In this document: positions 1 through 8,473 of the stretch, one piece after another
Numbering within the stretch: position 1 is the first letter of the stretch
How the letters are laid out: every line of letters begins with the position of its first letter
From: Hymenobacter wooponensis
Lineage (GTDB): Bacteria > Bacteroidota > Bacteroidia > Cytophagales > Hymenobacteraceae
Direction: 5' to 3'
Assembly: GCF_004745865.1 (NCBI RefSeq)
Contig: NZ_SRKZ01000007.1
Span: 186,001 to 250,000, forward strand
DNA length: 64,000 nt
Made by a program: the position numbers and the translations under genes
The notes under the pieces: model-generated
The model's database searches: none
Told to the model about the DNA's origin: nothing
The model's input: the letters and a program-made list of their open reading frames with translations, nothing else

Positions 1-1489
1 TGGCCTCAATGTCGTCCTTCACGTTGTCAGGCTGGTTGATGTCGGTGTGCTCGATGATGAAGCCGTTCTCGCCGTGGCGCACGAACTCCGGAATCCAGCC
101 GTCGGCGATGCTAAGGCTTACGCAGGCATTCATGGCGGCGGTCATGCCGCTGGTGCCCGAGGCTTCACGGGGGAAGCGCGGGGTGTTCAGCCACACATCG
201 GAACCCTTCTTCAGGGCTGCCGACAGGCCTAGCTCATAGCCAGTTACCACGGCACAGCCCTTCAGGTTCTTGGTTTTGGCAATGATGTCGTTGAACAGGC
301 CAATAGCGCCGTAGTCCTTGGGGTAGGGCTTGCCAGCCCAAATCACCTGCACGGGGCGGTCTTGGTTGTTCACGATTTCCAGGAAGCGCTCGAAGTGGCG
401 CAGAATCAGGTCGGCGCGCTTGTAGCCGGCGAAGCGGCGGGCCCACACCACGGTCAGTACCTCAGGGTCGAGGAGGGTACCGGTCTGGTCAGCTACAATC
501 TTGAACAGTTCATGCTTCAGCTCCTTCTTGCGGGCCAGCAGAGCCGCGTCGTCGTTAGCTTCCAGGGCAGCGTGCAACTGCTTGTCGCGCCAGTAGGTAC
601 CGTTCTGCGAGTTGGTAATGGCGATAATGGGGCAGATGCCTTGGTAGTGGCCCCACATTTCATTGGCCACCTCACCGTGCACTTTGGATACGCCGTTGGA
701 GATGCGCGAGAAGCGCAGCGCCGTGAGCGTGTAGTTCAGGCGGTCATTCTCCACCATGCCCAGGTCGCGCACCTCCTGCAGGGGCACGTTGCCGAAGAAC
801 GACATTTCGTCGAGCAGCTTCACGGGGTGCTCCTCGTTGCCGGCCAGCTCAGGCGTATGGGTCGTGAATACCAGGCGCTTCTTCACCTCCTCCAGGTTGC
901 GGCCGTGCTTGTCGTAGAGATAGAAGGCTAGCGGCAGGCCGTGGCCCTCGTTGAGGTGGTACACCTCAGTCTGGCGACCGAGCAGGTCGAGCAGCTTGCC
1001 GCCGCCCACGCCCAGCAGAATGCTCTGCGCTACGCGAGCTGCGGTGTCGGCGTCGTAGAGGTGGTGAGAGATGGTGCGCGAGAGGTAGTCGTTCTCGGGA
1101 ATGTCGGTGGTCAGGAAGAACATCGGCACCGTCCCGAAGGTCTCGGGAGCCAGATACAGAGCCTTCACCAGTACCTGCGCGTTGTGAATGTTGATGGGGA
1201 ACACAAAGCCGGTATCCTGCAAGAAGCTGTATTGCTTGATGCGGAAGTCGGCGCGCATGCTCATGTCCTCGTTGCGGCCCTGGTCGTAGTAGCCGAACGA
1301 CCACAGGATGCCGATGCCCACCAGGTTTTGCTTCAGCTCATAAGCCGAGCGCATGTGCGAGCCGGCCAGGAAGCCTAGGCCACCCGAATAGGTTTTGAGC
1401 GCTTGGTCGAGCGCGAATTCCATGGAAAAGTAAGCCGCCGGAGTGCTAAACTCGGGGGCGGTGGTGTACATCTGAAAGTCAAATGCCAT
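1..1489 (-). CDS. glgP: Alpha-glucan phosphorylase (GT35), 3' part cut by the window edge
   Basis: Read on the minus strand, the frame opens at 1489 (MAFDFQMYTTAPEFSTPAAY) and runs without a stop to the window edge, giving 496 residues. Family hallmarks are YFSMEF, TYSGGLGFLAGSH, LNEGHG, VFTTHTPELAGNEEH, RFAGYKRADL and EASGTSGM. It is of the short alpha-glucan phosphorylase type rather than the long classical glycogen phosphorylase. The family removes glucose from alpha-1,4-glucans with phosphate, giving glucose 1-phosphate in the cytoplasm. It is divergent from the starch hydrolases downstream, which fits alpha-glucan breakdown. Oddity: the position after GTSGM, normally the PLP-binding lysine, is Thr450 (codon at 140-142). 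The family is certain; activity is less so because of that residue. Confidence 0.93.
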   Translation of the reverse strand, partial: MAFDFQMYTTAPEFSTPAAYFSMEFALDQALKTYSGGLGFLAGSHMRSAYELKQNLVGIGILWSFGYYDQGRNEDMSMRADFRIKQYSFLQDTGFVFPINIHNAQVLVKALYLAPETFGTVPMFFLTTDIPENDYLSRTISHHLYDADTAARVAQSILLGVGGGKLLDLLGRQTEVYHLNEGHGLPLAFYLYDKHGRNLEEVKKRLVFTTHTPELAGNEEHPVKLLDEMSFFGNVPLQEVRDLGMVENDRLNYTLTALRFSRISNGVSKVHGEVANEMWGHYQGICPIIAITNSQNGTYWRDKQLHAALEANDDAALLARKKELKHELFKIVADQTGTLLDPEVLTVVWARRFAGYKRADLILRHFERFLEIVNNQDRPVQVIWAGKPYPKDYGAIGLFNDIIAKTKNLKGCAVVTGYELGLSAALKKGSDVWLNTPRFPREASGTSGMTAAMNACVSLSIADGWIPEFVRHGENGFIIEHTDINQPDNVKDDIEA

Positions 1490-1896
1490 TGGAGCACGAA
1501 AGGTCAAAGTGAGAAATGTGGCGGCAAGTCCGCCCTCGGAAACCGCGTACGGAATCCGGCCCAAAAAAAGCGGAAAAGTGCAGACTGTTTGAGGGTGAGC
1601 CCGCTAGGAAGGCCAAAATGCTAACCTGCCACCAATAAAAGACAAAAAAGCATCAATGCATGCCCCATTCACATTGTCTAGGCCACCCCGGGGCCTTTGG
1701 TAGGTAGCACAGGCGGAGCTTTGGAACTGTCTGGCCGCCTTTCTGCTTGCTTAGGAGAGCTAAACAATAGGTTGTCAGTCTGCTATTTGGTAACAAATCA
1801 ATAATGCTGCTCAGCCGTATCAGGGGCAAGCTGCCGGGTAGTTTTGCCGAGCAGTAGTCCTTCCTTTCCTACCTCCACAACCAAAACCCTTCTTTC
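1490..1896. other. Intergenic region between divergent genes
   Basis: This 407-bp gap must hold the promoters of the phosphorylase (leftward) and the lipoprotein (rightward). I find no convincing ORF or RNA gene. It contains a CTAGGCCA octamer near 1678 and a TATTTGG stretch near 1784 that could be a degenerate -7 element for the rightward gene. Confidence 0.4.
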
Positions 1897-3345
1897 ATGC
1901 AGTATTCTTTTCGCTGGCTCACGGCCTCCGTTCTGAGCCTTACTATGCTGGCTTGCGCCAAGCAAGACCTCTCGCCCAGCACGCCCGCGGCGGCTACTAC
2001 AGTTCAGCAACATGTAAGCAGCGTCGGTTTCCCCGAAGGCTTCGAGACGGGCACCAAAACAGCCTATACCACGGGTTCCGTTACCCTCGGCTCCGGCTCC
2101 TGGACGCTCAATGACGCCCTGCTCGGCAACACCACCGCCGACCCTAAAACTGGGGCCCAATCGGTACGGGTGCGCAACGTGGGCTCGGTGGGCATGAACT
2201 TCGATGCCACCACCGGCGCAGGCGTGGTAACCGTGCAGCACGCCGTGTACGGCACCGATGCTAGCTCGCAGTGGGAGCTATGGGTAAGCCAGAACAGCGG
2301 CAGCAGCTACACTAAAGTAGGCAGCACCATCACCAGCAGCAGCTCGGCCCTGAGCACGGCTTCCTTCACCGTAAACCTGAGCGGCAACGTGCGTCTGCAG
2401 ATCCGCAAAATCTCGGGTGGCACCAACCGCATCAACATTGATAACGTGACCCTGGAGCAGTACGGCTCCGGCACCACTACGCCACCTCCCACCACGGGCG
2501 GCAAGAAGTTCCTGTTTGATGGCTCGCACGGGGAGCTGGCCGGCAACGCCGACTGGGTGCTGGACGTGAACAGCGGCGTGGTTTCACGCTACCCCTCGCC
2601 CGACCAGAGCGGCATTACCAGCAGCACCCTGGAAACCTACTGGACCGGCGCTATTTCAGCCTGGGGCGTGGCCCTGGCTAAGCTAGGCCACTCCGTGGAG
2701 CAACTGCCCGCCGGCACGGCCATCTCGTTCGGCAACACCTCTAACCCCCAGGACCTGAGCAATTACAGCGTGTTTGTGGTGGATGAGCCCAACACGGTAT
2801 TTACAGCTGCCGAGAAAACCGCTATCCTGCAGTTTGTGCAGAACGGGGGTGGCTTGTTCATGATTTCGGACCATGACATCTCGGACCGCAACAACGACGG
2901 CTGGGACTCGCCGGCCATCTGGAACGACCTGATGCAGAACAACTCGGTGAAAGCCAACCCCTTCGGCTTCTCCGTAAACCTCGACAACATTGTGGAGAAC
3001 AGCACCAACGCGCTGGCTTCCACCACCAACCCCATCATGAACGGCTCGCAGGGCCGGGTTAGCCAGCTGTCCTTCCACAACGGCGCCACTATGACGCTCA
3101 ACCCTACCGCCAACACTACGGTGCAAGGCCTGATCTGGCGTACCTCCGCTACCCAGGGCAACAACAGCGTAATGGCCGCCAGCAGCACCTTTGGCACCGG
3201 CCGCGTGGTCATCATCGGCGACTCTTCCCCGGCCGACGACGGCACGGGCTCGCCCGGCAACACCGTGTATGATGGCTGGAACGAGAACGTAAGCCACGCC
3301 CGCCTGCACCTAAACGCCTCGCTCTGGCTGGCGAAAGTGCAGTAA
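1897..3345 (+). CDS. Secreted lipoprotein with beta-sandwich and GATase/DUF4350-like domain
   Basis: The 482-residue product begins with a lipoprotein signal (MQYSFRWLTASVLSLTMLAC, lipobox LTMLAC). Residues of about 40-195 look like a jelly-roll module: a Gly/Ser/Thr-rich beta pattern ending INIDNVTLEQYGSG. A Thr/Pro linker (TTTPPPTTGG) follows, then an alpha/beta domain starting KKFLFDGSHGELAGNADW with FVVDEPNTVF, FVQNGGGLFMISDHD and GRVVIIGDSSPADD. That pattern resembles the class I amidotransferase-like fold of ThuA and DUF4350 proteins, used here without an obvious catalytic Cys. The substrate is unknown; the N-terminal module may bind carbohydrate. It lies beside glucan-degrading genes but ends in its own terminator. 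Confidence 0.65.
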   Translation: MQYSFRWLTASVLSLTMLACAKQDLSPSTPAAATTVQQHVSSVGFPEGFETGTKTAYTTGSVTLGSGSWTLNDALLGNTTADPKTGAQSVRVRNVGSVGMNFDATTGAGVVTVQHAVYGTDASSQWELWVSQNSGSSYTKVGSTITSSSSALSTASFTVNLSGNVRLQIRKISGGTNRINIDNVTLEQYGSGTTTPPPTTGGKKFLFDGSHGELAGNADWVLDVNSGVVSRYPSPDQSGITSSTLETYWTGAISAWGVALAKLGHSVEQLPAGTAISFGNTSNPQDLSNYSVFVVDEPNTVFTAAEKTAILQFVQNGGGLFMISDHDISDRNNDGWDSPAIWNDLMQNNSVKANPFGFSVNLDNIVENSTNALASTTNPIMNGSQGRVSQLSFHNGATMTLNPTANTTVQGLIWRTSATQGNNSVMAASSTFGTGRVVIIGDSSPADDGTGSPGNTVYDGWNENVSHARLHLNASLWLAKVQ

Positions 3346-3377
3346 GGTCCTAGGCCACCCCGGTAGGCCACTCCCAC

Positions 3378-3420
3378 AAAAATCCCCGTCGTCTGGTAAT
3401 GCAGGCGGCGGGGATTTTTT
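3378..3420 (+). terminator. Rho-independent terminator after the lipoprotein gene
   Basis: An arm reading AAAAATCCCCG at 3378-3388 pairs with CGGGGATTTTTT at 3409-3420, giving a GC-rich stem and a U tract about 35 bp after the stop codon. Confidence 0.8.
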
Positions 3421-3422
3421 GT

Positions 3423-3529
3423 GGCCGTTACCCCACCCCCGTCCCCTCCGGGAGAGGGGTGCGTTCTGACATAGAAGTCGTCTGGCACCCCTCTCCCGGA
3501 GGGGAGGGGACGGGGGTGGGGTAACGGCC
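3423..3529. repeat. Long GC-rich inverted repeat (REP-like hairpin)
   Basis: Left arm at 3423-3462 (starts GGCCGTTACCCCACCCCCGT) and right arm at 3485-3529 (ends GGGGTAACGGCC) are near-perfect inverse complements of about 40 bp around a loop of about 22 bp. A degenerate relative occurs near 21045-21085. It lies just after a separate terminator, so it is not needed for termination. Confidence 0.85.
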
Positions 3530-3658
3530 ATTGGCGTCTTGGGCTACTGGGTGGCCTAGAATAGGCTAACACAGCACCAATTCCGCGCATTTCGGCATTA
3601 CCTCAACCGATTGCAGAGCCTGTATCTTGCAGTTCCGTCACTGAATCCCACCTCACGT

Positions 3659-5563
3659 ATGATCTCAGCCCGATTTCTGCCTTTGCTGGCTGGCACCCTG
3701 CTGGCCGCTGCCGCGCCCGCTGTAGCCGCCACCGCCCCTTCCGTTACTGAACTGGCTGCCCCGGCCGCCAAAGCCACCTCCGCTACCCGCATCGACCCTA
3801 CCTTCTGGTGGGTAGGCATGAAAAACCCCAAGCTGCAGCTACTGGTGCACAGCCCCGGTATTGCCAGCAGCACCGCTACTCTTAAGTCTTACGAAGGCGT
3901 AACGCTGGATGGCGTGCAGAAGCTGGAGAGCCCTAACTACCTGCTGCTCAACCTCACCATCAGTCCCACGGCCAAGCCAGGCAAGCTGCAGCTGGAGTTT
4001 AAGGGTGCCAAAAAGATGACGTACGCCTACGAGCTGCGTCAGCGCACTACCCCCGGCGACAAGCAGAAAGTGCAGGGCCTAACGCAGCAGGATTTCATCT
4101 ACTTCCTGATGCCGGACCGCTTCTCGAACGGCGACCCGAAAAACGACTACATCAAGGAGATGCGCGCCCCCAAAGTGGCCCGCGACTCTATGTACTCCCG
4201 TCACGGCGGCGACCTGAAGGGCATCGAGAACCATTTCGACTACCTTAAGAGCCTGGGTGCCACGGCCATCTGGATGACGCCGGTGGTGGAAAACGACATG
4301 CCCAAGGCCAGCTACCACGGCTACGCCCTCACCGACTACTACAACACCGACCGCCGTTACGGCACCCTGGAGGAGTACCGGCAGTTTGTGGACAAGGCCC
4401 ACCAGAACGGCCTGAAAGTGGTGCATGATGTGGTGCTCAACCACATGGGAAGCAAGAACTACCTGTTTCTGGATCAGCCCGCCAAAGATTGGTTCAACCA
4501 GTGGCCTAGTTTCACGCGCAGCAACTACAACTCCTCGGCCCTCAACGACCCGTATGGCTCGGAGCTGGACCGCAAGCTGTACAACCGAGGCTGGTTTGAT
4601 ACCACCATGCCCGATGTGAACCAGAGCAACCCGCTGGTAGCTACCTACCTGATTCAGAACTTCCTGTGGTGGGTGGAGTACACTGGCCTAGATGCTTACC
4701 GCATCGACACCTACCCTTACTCCGACCCCAAGTTCCTGATGCAGTGGGGCCAGGCCCTGAACGAGGAGTTCCCGAACCTGTTCAAGTTTGGGGAGGCCTG
4801 GGTGGGCAGCACGGCTCAGCAGGCGTTCTTCGCCCGCAACATTTTCCAGCCCGTCGATGGGTTCAAGTCTAACCTGGAGTCGGTGTTTGACTTCCAGTCG
4901 CAGGGTGCTCTTCACGATGCGCTGCGCGGCGACCAGCCCAACATGAACCGCCTGTACGAAGCCCTGCAGGGCGACTGGATGTACGAGGACGCGAGCCGCA
5001 ACGTGACCTTCCTCGACAATCACGACATGAGCCGCTTCTACTCCGTGATTGGGGAAGACTTTGCCAAGTACAAGATGGGCATTGCCTGGCTGCTCACCAC
5101 CCGCGGTATTCCGCAGCTCTACTACGGCACCGAGGTGCTGATGAAGAACTTCTCGAACCCCGACGGCAAGGTTCGCGAAGACTTCCCCGGCGGCTTTGCG
5201 GGTGATAAGACCAATTATTTCACGGCCGCCGGCCGCACTGGGCAGGCCGGCGAGGCTTTCACATACCTCAGTACCCTGGCCAACTACCGCAAAACGCACC
5301 CAGTAGTGGCCACCGGCAAGCTCATGCAGTTCATTCCGCAGGACGGGGTGTACACCTATTTCCGCTACAACGACCAGGGCCAGACCGTGATGGTCATGCT
5401 CAACGGCAACAAGGAAGAGAAGACGGTAGACGGTACCCGGTTTGCGGAGCGTACCGGCGGGTTTACGTCCGGTACGGAGGTAGCCACTGGGGCCACTGTA
5501 TCAGATTTGAAGTCTTTCAAAATCCCTGGGCGCACGGCTTGGGTAGTGGAGTTGAAGAAATAG
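3659..5563 (+). CDS. Exported GH13 alpha-glucanase (neopullulanase/cyclomaltodextrinase type)
   Basis: The 634-residue product hydrolyses alpha-1,4-glucans by family. I start at 3659 rather than 3611 because MISARFLPLLAGTLLAAAAP opens a clean signal peptide cleaved near AVAA/TAPS. A beta-rich N-terminal domain (about 35-135) of the cyclomaltodextrinase-N type precedes the GH13 barrel. Barrel motifs: FIYFLMPDRFSNGDP; region I VVHDVVLNH; region II GLDAYRIDTYPY (nucleophile Asp); region III FKFGEAW (acid/base Glu); region IV FLDNHDMSRF. A small C-terminal beta domain ends the protein. It is probably periplasmic or surface-attached, comparable in role to SusA. A second GH13 gene and a sugar permease lie downstream on the same strand. 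Confidence 0.93.
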   Translation: MISARFLPLLAGTLLAAAAPAVAATAPSVTELAAPAAKATSATRIDPTFWWVGMKNPKLQLLVHSPGIASSTATLKSYEGVTLDGVQKLESPNYLLLNLTISPTAKPGKLQLEFKGAKKMTYAYELRQRTTPGDKQKVQGLTQQDFIYFLMPDRFSNGDPKNDYIKEMRAPKVARDSMYSRHGGDLKGIENHFDYLKSLGATAIWMTPVVENDMPKASYHGYALTDYYNTDRRYGTLEEYRQFVDKAHQNGLKVVHDVVLNHMGSKNYLFLDQPAKDWFNQWPSFTRSNYNSSALNDPYGSELDRKLYNRGWFDTTMPDVNQSNPLVATYLIQNFLWWVEYTGLDAYRIDTYPYSDPKFLMQWGQALNEEFPNLFKFGEAWVGSTAQQAFFARNIFQPVDGFKSNLESVFDFQSQGALHDALRGDQPNMNRLYEALQGDWMYEDASRNVTFLDNHDMSRFYSVIGEDFAKYKMGIAWLLTTRGIPQLYYGTEVLMKNFSNPDGKVREDFPGGFAGDKTNYFTAAGRTGQAGEAFTYLSTLANYRKTHPVVATGKLMQFIPQDGVYTYFRYNDQGQTVMVMLNGNKEEKTVDGTRFAERTGGFTSGTEVATGATVSDLKSFKIPGRTAWVVELKK

Positions 5564-5660
5564 TCTGGCGAGGGACTGCGGGAACCTCCGCAGTCCCTCG
5601 TAACTTATGCCTAGAGCACTGGTTGCTTTTTTCAGCATAAGCCCACTAAGCCTGATTCTT

Positions 5661-6368
5661 ATGACCGACCTGACCGACCAAGTAGCCATTGTAACCGGTG
5701 CCAGCCGCGGCATCGGGAAAGCTATTGCTTTGCTGCTGGCCCTGCAAGGTGCCAAAGTGGTATCCGTAGCCCGTAGCGCCGAGGAACTGGAAGAGCTCAA
5801 CGCCAAAACCCAGGGCCTCGCTATTCCGGCTGATGTAGCCGATGCCGACGACGCCCAAAATGTGGTAGATGAAGCCCTAAGCCGCTTTGGCCGCCTCGAT
5901 ATTCTGGTGTGCAACGCCGGCGTGGGCTCTTTCAACCTGCTCGAAAACTTTGAGGCCGCCGAGTGGGACCGGATTTTTGACGTGAATGTGAAGGGTACCT
6001 TCCTGATGTGCAAGGCCGTAGTGCCCCACCTAAAAGCGCAGGGCCGGGGCCACATTGTGGGTATTGCCTCCGATGTAAGTAAGCGCACCTTTGAGCATGG
6101 TACCGTTTATGGGGCCAGCAAGTACGCCCAGGATGCCATGCTGGGTTCTCTGCGCAAGGAGCTGCGACCCCACGGCGTGAAGGTGAGCACCATTTACCCC
6201 GGTATGGTGGACACCTACTTTAACGACTCCCACCCCGGCTCTCCCGAGCTCGAAAAGACCCACCTCAAGCCCTCCGATATTGCCCAGGCGGTACGCTACG
6301 TGCTAGAAGCGCCGCCTCATGTGGTAGTGGATGAGCTGATGATTCACCCCCTTACTCAGGAGTGGTAA
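5661..6368 (+). CDS. Short-chain dehydrogenase/reductase
   Basis: The 235-residue protein is a classical SDR with the nucleotide-binding motif TGASRGIG at about residues 12-19, the structural NAGV motif, and catalytic YGASK (Tyr-x-x-x-Lys) with an upstream Ser in GIASDVSK. The start at 5661 (MTDLTDQVAIVTGASRGIG) gives the usual SDR N-terminus; the longer frame from 5607 adds an unneeded leader. It lies between two exported amylases and is probably co-transcribed with them, but nothing shows a role in glucan use. Substrate unknown. Confidence 0.88.
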   Translation: MTDLTDQVAIVTGASRGIGKAIALLLALQGAKVVSVARSAEELEELNAKTQGLAIPADVADADDAQNVVDEALSRFGRLDILVCNAGVGSFNLLENFEAAEWDRIFDVNVKGTFLMCKAVVPHLKAQGRGHIVGIASDVSKRTFEHGTVYGASKYAQDAMLGSLRKELRPHGVKVSTIYPGMVDTYFNDSHPGSPELEKTHLKPSDIAQAVRYVLEAPPHVVVDELMIHPLTQEW

Positions 6369-6475
6369 AATGGTGAAGCAGTGAGGTTGTGAATGTGATG
6401 CTGTCCTGTTCAAACACGTTGAACGGCCCCAGTACTAAGCTCATCATTTCACCACTTCACCGCTTCACCATTTTA
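6366..6475. repeat. Imperfect inverted repeat between SDR and amylase genes
   Basis: Arms at 6366-6400 (TAAAATGGTGAAGCAGTGAG...) and 6442-6475 (...CCGCTTCACCATTTTA) pair over about 34 bp with a few mismatches. A similar GTGATGAAG/CTTCATCAC-type repeat lies at 8326-8461, so these form a family of their own inside this gene cluster. Confidence 0.7.
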
Positions 6476-6491
6476 CCTTTCTCACTTGCCT

Positions 6492-8327
6492 ATGAAAAAC
6501 CTGGTACTGCCGGTTGCCGTCCTTTCTCTAGGATTAGCATCTTTCTCTTTGTTTCAGCAACCCTCAGCTCCCGTGGCAGAAACCTTTTCCACCTCGGACC
6601 CCAACACCACCGACGAAGTACCGCAGGACCACAAGCTGGTGATTTATCAGTTGATGACCCGTTTGTTCGGCAACAAAACAGCCGTGAATAAGCACTACGG
6701 TACGCTCCAGGAAAACGGGGTTGGCAAGTTCAACGACATCAATACCACCGCGCTACAGGCCATCAAGAAGATGGGCGTGAGCCATGTGTGGTTTACCGGC
6801 GTGCTAGAGCACGCCACCATGACCAACTACACCAAGGACGGCATTGCCCTCGATGATGCCGACGTGGTGAAGGGCCGTGCCGGCTCGCCCTACGCCGTGA
6901 AGGACTACTACGATGTAGACCCCGACCTGGCCGTGAACGTGAAGAACCGCATGCAGGAGTTTGAAGCCCTGGTAAAGCGGACCCACGACAACGACATGAA
7001 GGTGCTCATCGACTTCATTCCCAACCACGTAGCCCGCACGTATAAGTCGGATGCCCACCCGGCGGGCGTGGTAGACCTGGGGGAGAAGGACGACAAGACC
7101 AAGGCCTTTGCGCCCAACAACAACTTCTACTACCTGCCCGGCAAAAGCTTTGTGGTGCCGGCCGGCTACAATCCGCTAGGCCCCTTAAGCGGCCCGAAAG
7201 AAGACACCAAGTTTCAGGAAGTGCCCGCCAAAGCCACCGGCAACGACGTGTTTTCGGAAGCACCCAAGGTGGACGATTGGTTCGAGACCATCAAGCTCAA
7301 CTACGGGGTTGATTACCAGAATGGCCGCGCCCAGCACTTCACGCCCACCCCGGATACGTGGCTGAAAATGCGCGACATCCTTATCTTCTGGACCAAGAAG
7401 AACGTGGATGGTTTCCGGTGCGACATGGCCGAGATGGTGCCCGTAGAGTTTTGGGCCTGGGTGATTCCGGAGCTCAAGAAGATCAAGCCCGACCTGATTT
7501 TCATTGGAGAGGCCTACGACGCCAAGACGTACAAGATGTACATCGAGCAGGGGCACTTCGATTACCTCTACGACAAGGTAGGCCTCTACGATGGCCTACG
7601 CCGCCTGATGCGGGGTGAGGGCACCACCGAGGACATTACCAAGGTGTGGAGCCAGGAAAGCCGCGGCTTCTCGGGCCACATGCTGCGCTTTCTGGAAAAT
7701 CACGATGAGCAGCGCATTGCCTCCAAAGACTTTGCCGGCAACCCCCGCGCCGCTATTCCGGCCATGACGGTGTCGGCCACGCTGGCTACGGGCCCGGTGA
7801 TGCTGTACTTTGGGCAGCACGTGGGCGAGCCGGCGCACGGCGCCGAGGGCTTCTCCAGCGAAGACGGCCGCACCACCATCTTCGACTACTGGGGCGTGCC
7901 CGAACACCAGAAGTGGATGAACGGCGGCAAGTTTGACGGCGGCAAGCTCTCTGACGAGCAGAAGCAGCTCCACGACTTCTATACGCGCCTGCTCACGCTC
8001 ACCAGCCAGAGCGACGCCATCCGGCGCGGGAAGTTCTATGAGCTGCAGGACGCCAACAACCTCGATCAGCAGTACAACCAGCGCCAGCTCTACACCTTTG
8101 TACGCTATACGGATAAGCAGAAGCTGCTCATTGTGGCCAACTTCAGCCCCGACAAAACCTACAAGCCAACCCTGCGCATTCCGCCTAACGTGCTGCAGCT
8201 GATGGGCCTCAACGCCAACCAATTCTACACCTACACGGACATCCTCAACCAGGCCCCCACCGTGCAGGCCCTGAACGTAACGCTGGCCCCGCAGAGCGCC
8301 TACATTTTCGAAATCAAAGCTAAATAA
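6492..8327 (+). CDS. Exported GH13 alpha-amylase
   Basis: The 611-residue product has a signal sequence (MKNLVLPVAVLSLGLASFSLF) supporting the ATG at 6492. The GH13 catalytic domain starts at DHKLVIYQLMTRLFG and contains region I VLIDFIPNH, region II GFRCDMAEM (Asp nucleophile), region III FIGEAY (Glu acid/base) and region IV LENHDEQR. A long insert between VARTYKSD and YGVDYQNGRAQHF sets it apart from the neopullulanase upstream. A C-terminal beta domain (LLIVANFSPDKTYKPTLRIP) closes it. It should cut starch or maltodextrin outside the cytoplasm, complementing the first GH13 enzyme. Confidence 0.92.
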   Translation: MKNLVLPVAVLSLGLASFSLFQQPSAPVAETFSTSDPNTTDEVPQDHKLVIYQLMTRLFGNKTAVNKHYGTLQENGVGKFNDINTTALQAIKKMGVSHVWFTGVLEHATMTNYTKDGIALDDADVVKGRAGSPYAVKDYYDVDPDLAVNVKNRMQEFEALVKRTHDNDMKVLIDFIPNHVARTYKSDAHPAGVVDLGEKDDKTKAFAPNNNFYYLPGKSFVVPAGYNPLGPLSGPKEDTKFQEVPAKATGNDVFSEAPKVDDWFETIKLNYGVDYQNGRAQHFTPTPDTWLKMRDILIFWTKKNVDGFRCDMAEMVPVEFWAWVIPELKKIKPDLIFIGEAYDAKTYKMYIEQGHFDYLYDKVGLYDGLRRLMRGEGTTEDITKVWSQESRGFSGHMLRFLENHDEQRIASKDFAGNPRAAIPAMTVSATLATGPVMLYFGQHVGEPAHGAEGFSSEDGRTTIFDYWGVPEHQKWMNGGKFDGGKLSDEQKQLHDFYTRLLTLTSQSDAIRRGKFYELQDANNLDQQYNQRQLYTFVRYTDKQKLLIVANFSPDKTYKPTLRIPPNVLQLMGLNANQFYTYTDILNQAPTVQALNVTLAPQSAYIFEIKAK

Positions 8328-8461
8328 GTGATGAAGTGACGAGGTGATGAAGCGCTCCAGCACGTCATCCTGAGCACTATAAACGGCCCGTGCATCCTAC
8401 ATCTTCACTGGCCTAGGCACCTCATCACCTCCTTGCCTCATCCCTTCCTCACCTCTTTACC
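8326..8461. repeat. Imperfect inverted repeat between amylase and permease genes
   Basis: GTGATGAAGTGACGAGGTGATGA (left, 8328-8350) is inversely related to the stretch 8422-8461 (starting TCATCACCTCC, with TTCCTCACCTC). The arms have several mismatches. It belongs with the repeat at 6366-6475. Confidence 0.5.
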
Positions 8462-8473
8462 ACTTCCCACCAC

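Noticed and set aside
362..1378. Plus-strand frames of 189 and 145 residues
   Set aside because: They are antisense shadows of the phosphorylase, whose minus-strand translation has clear family motifs.
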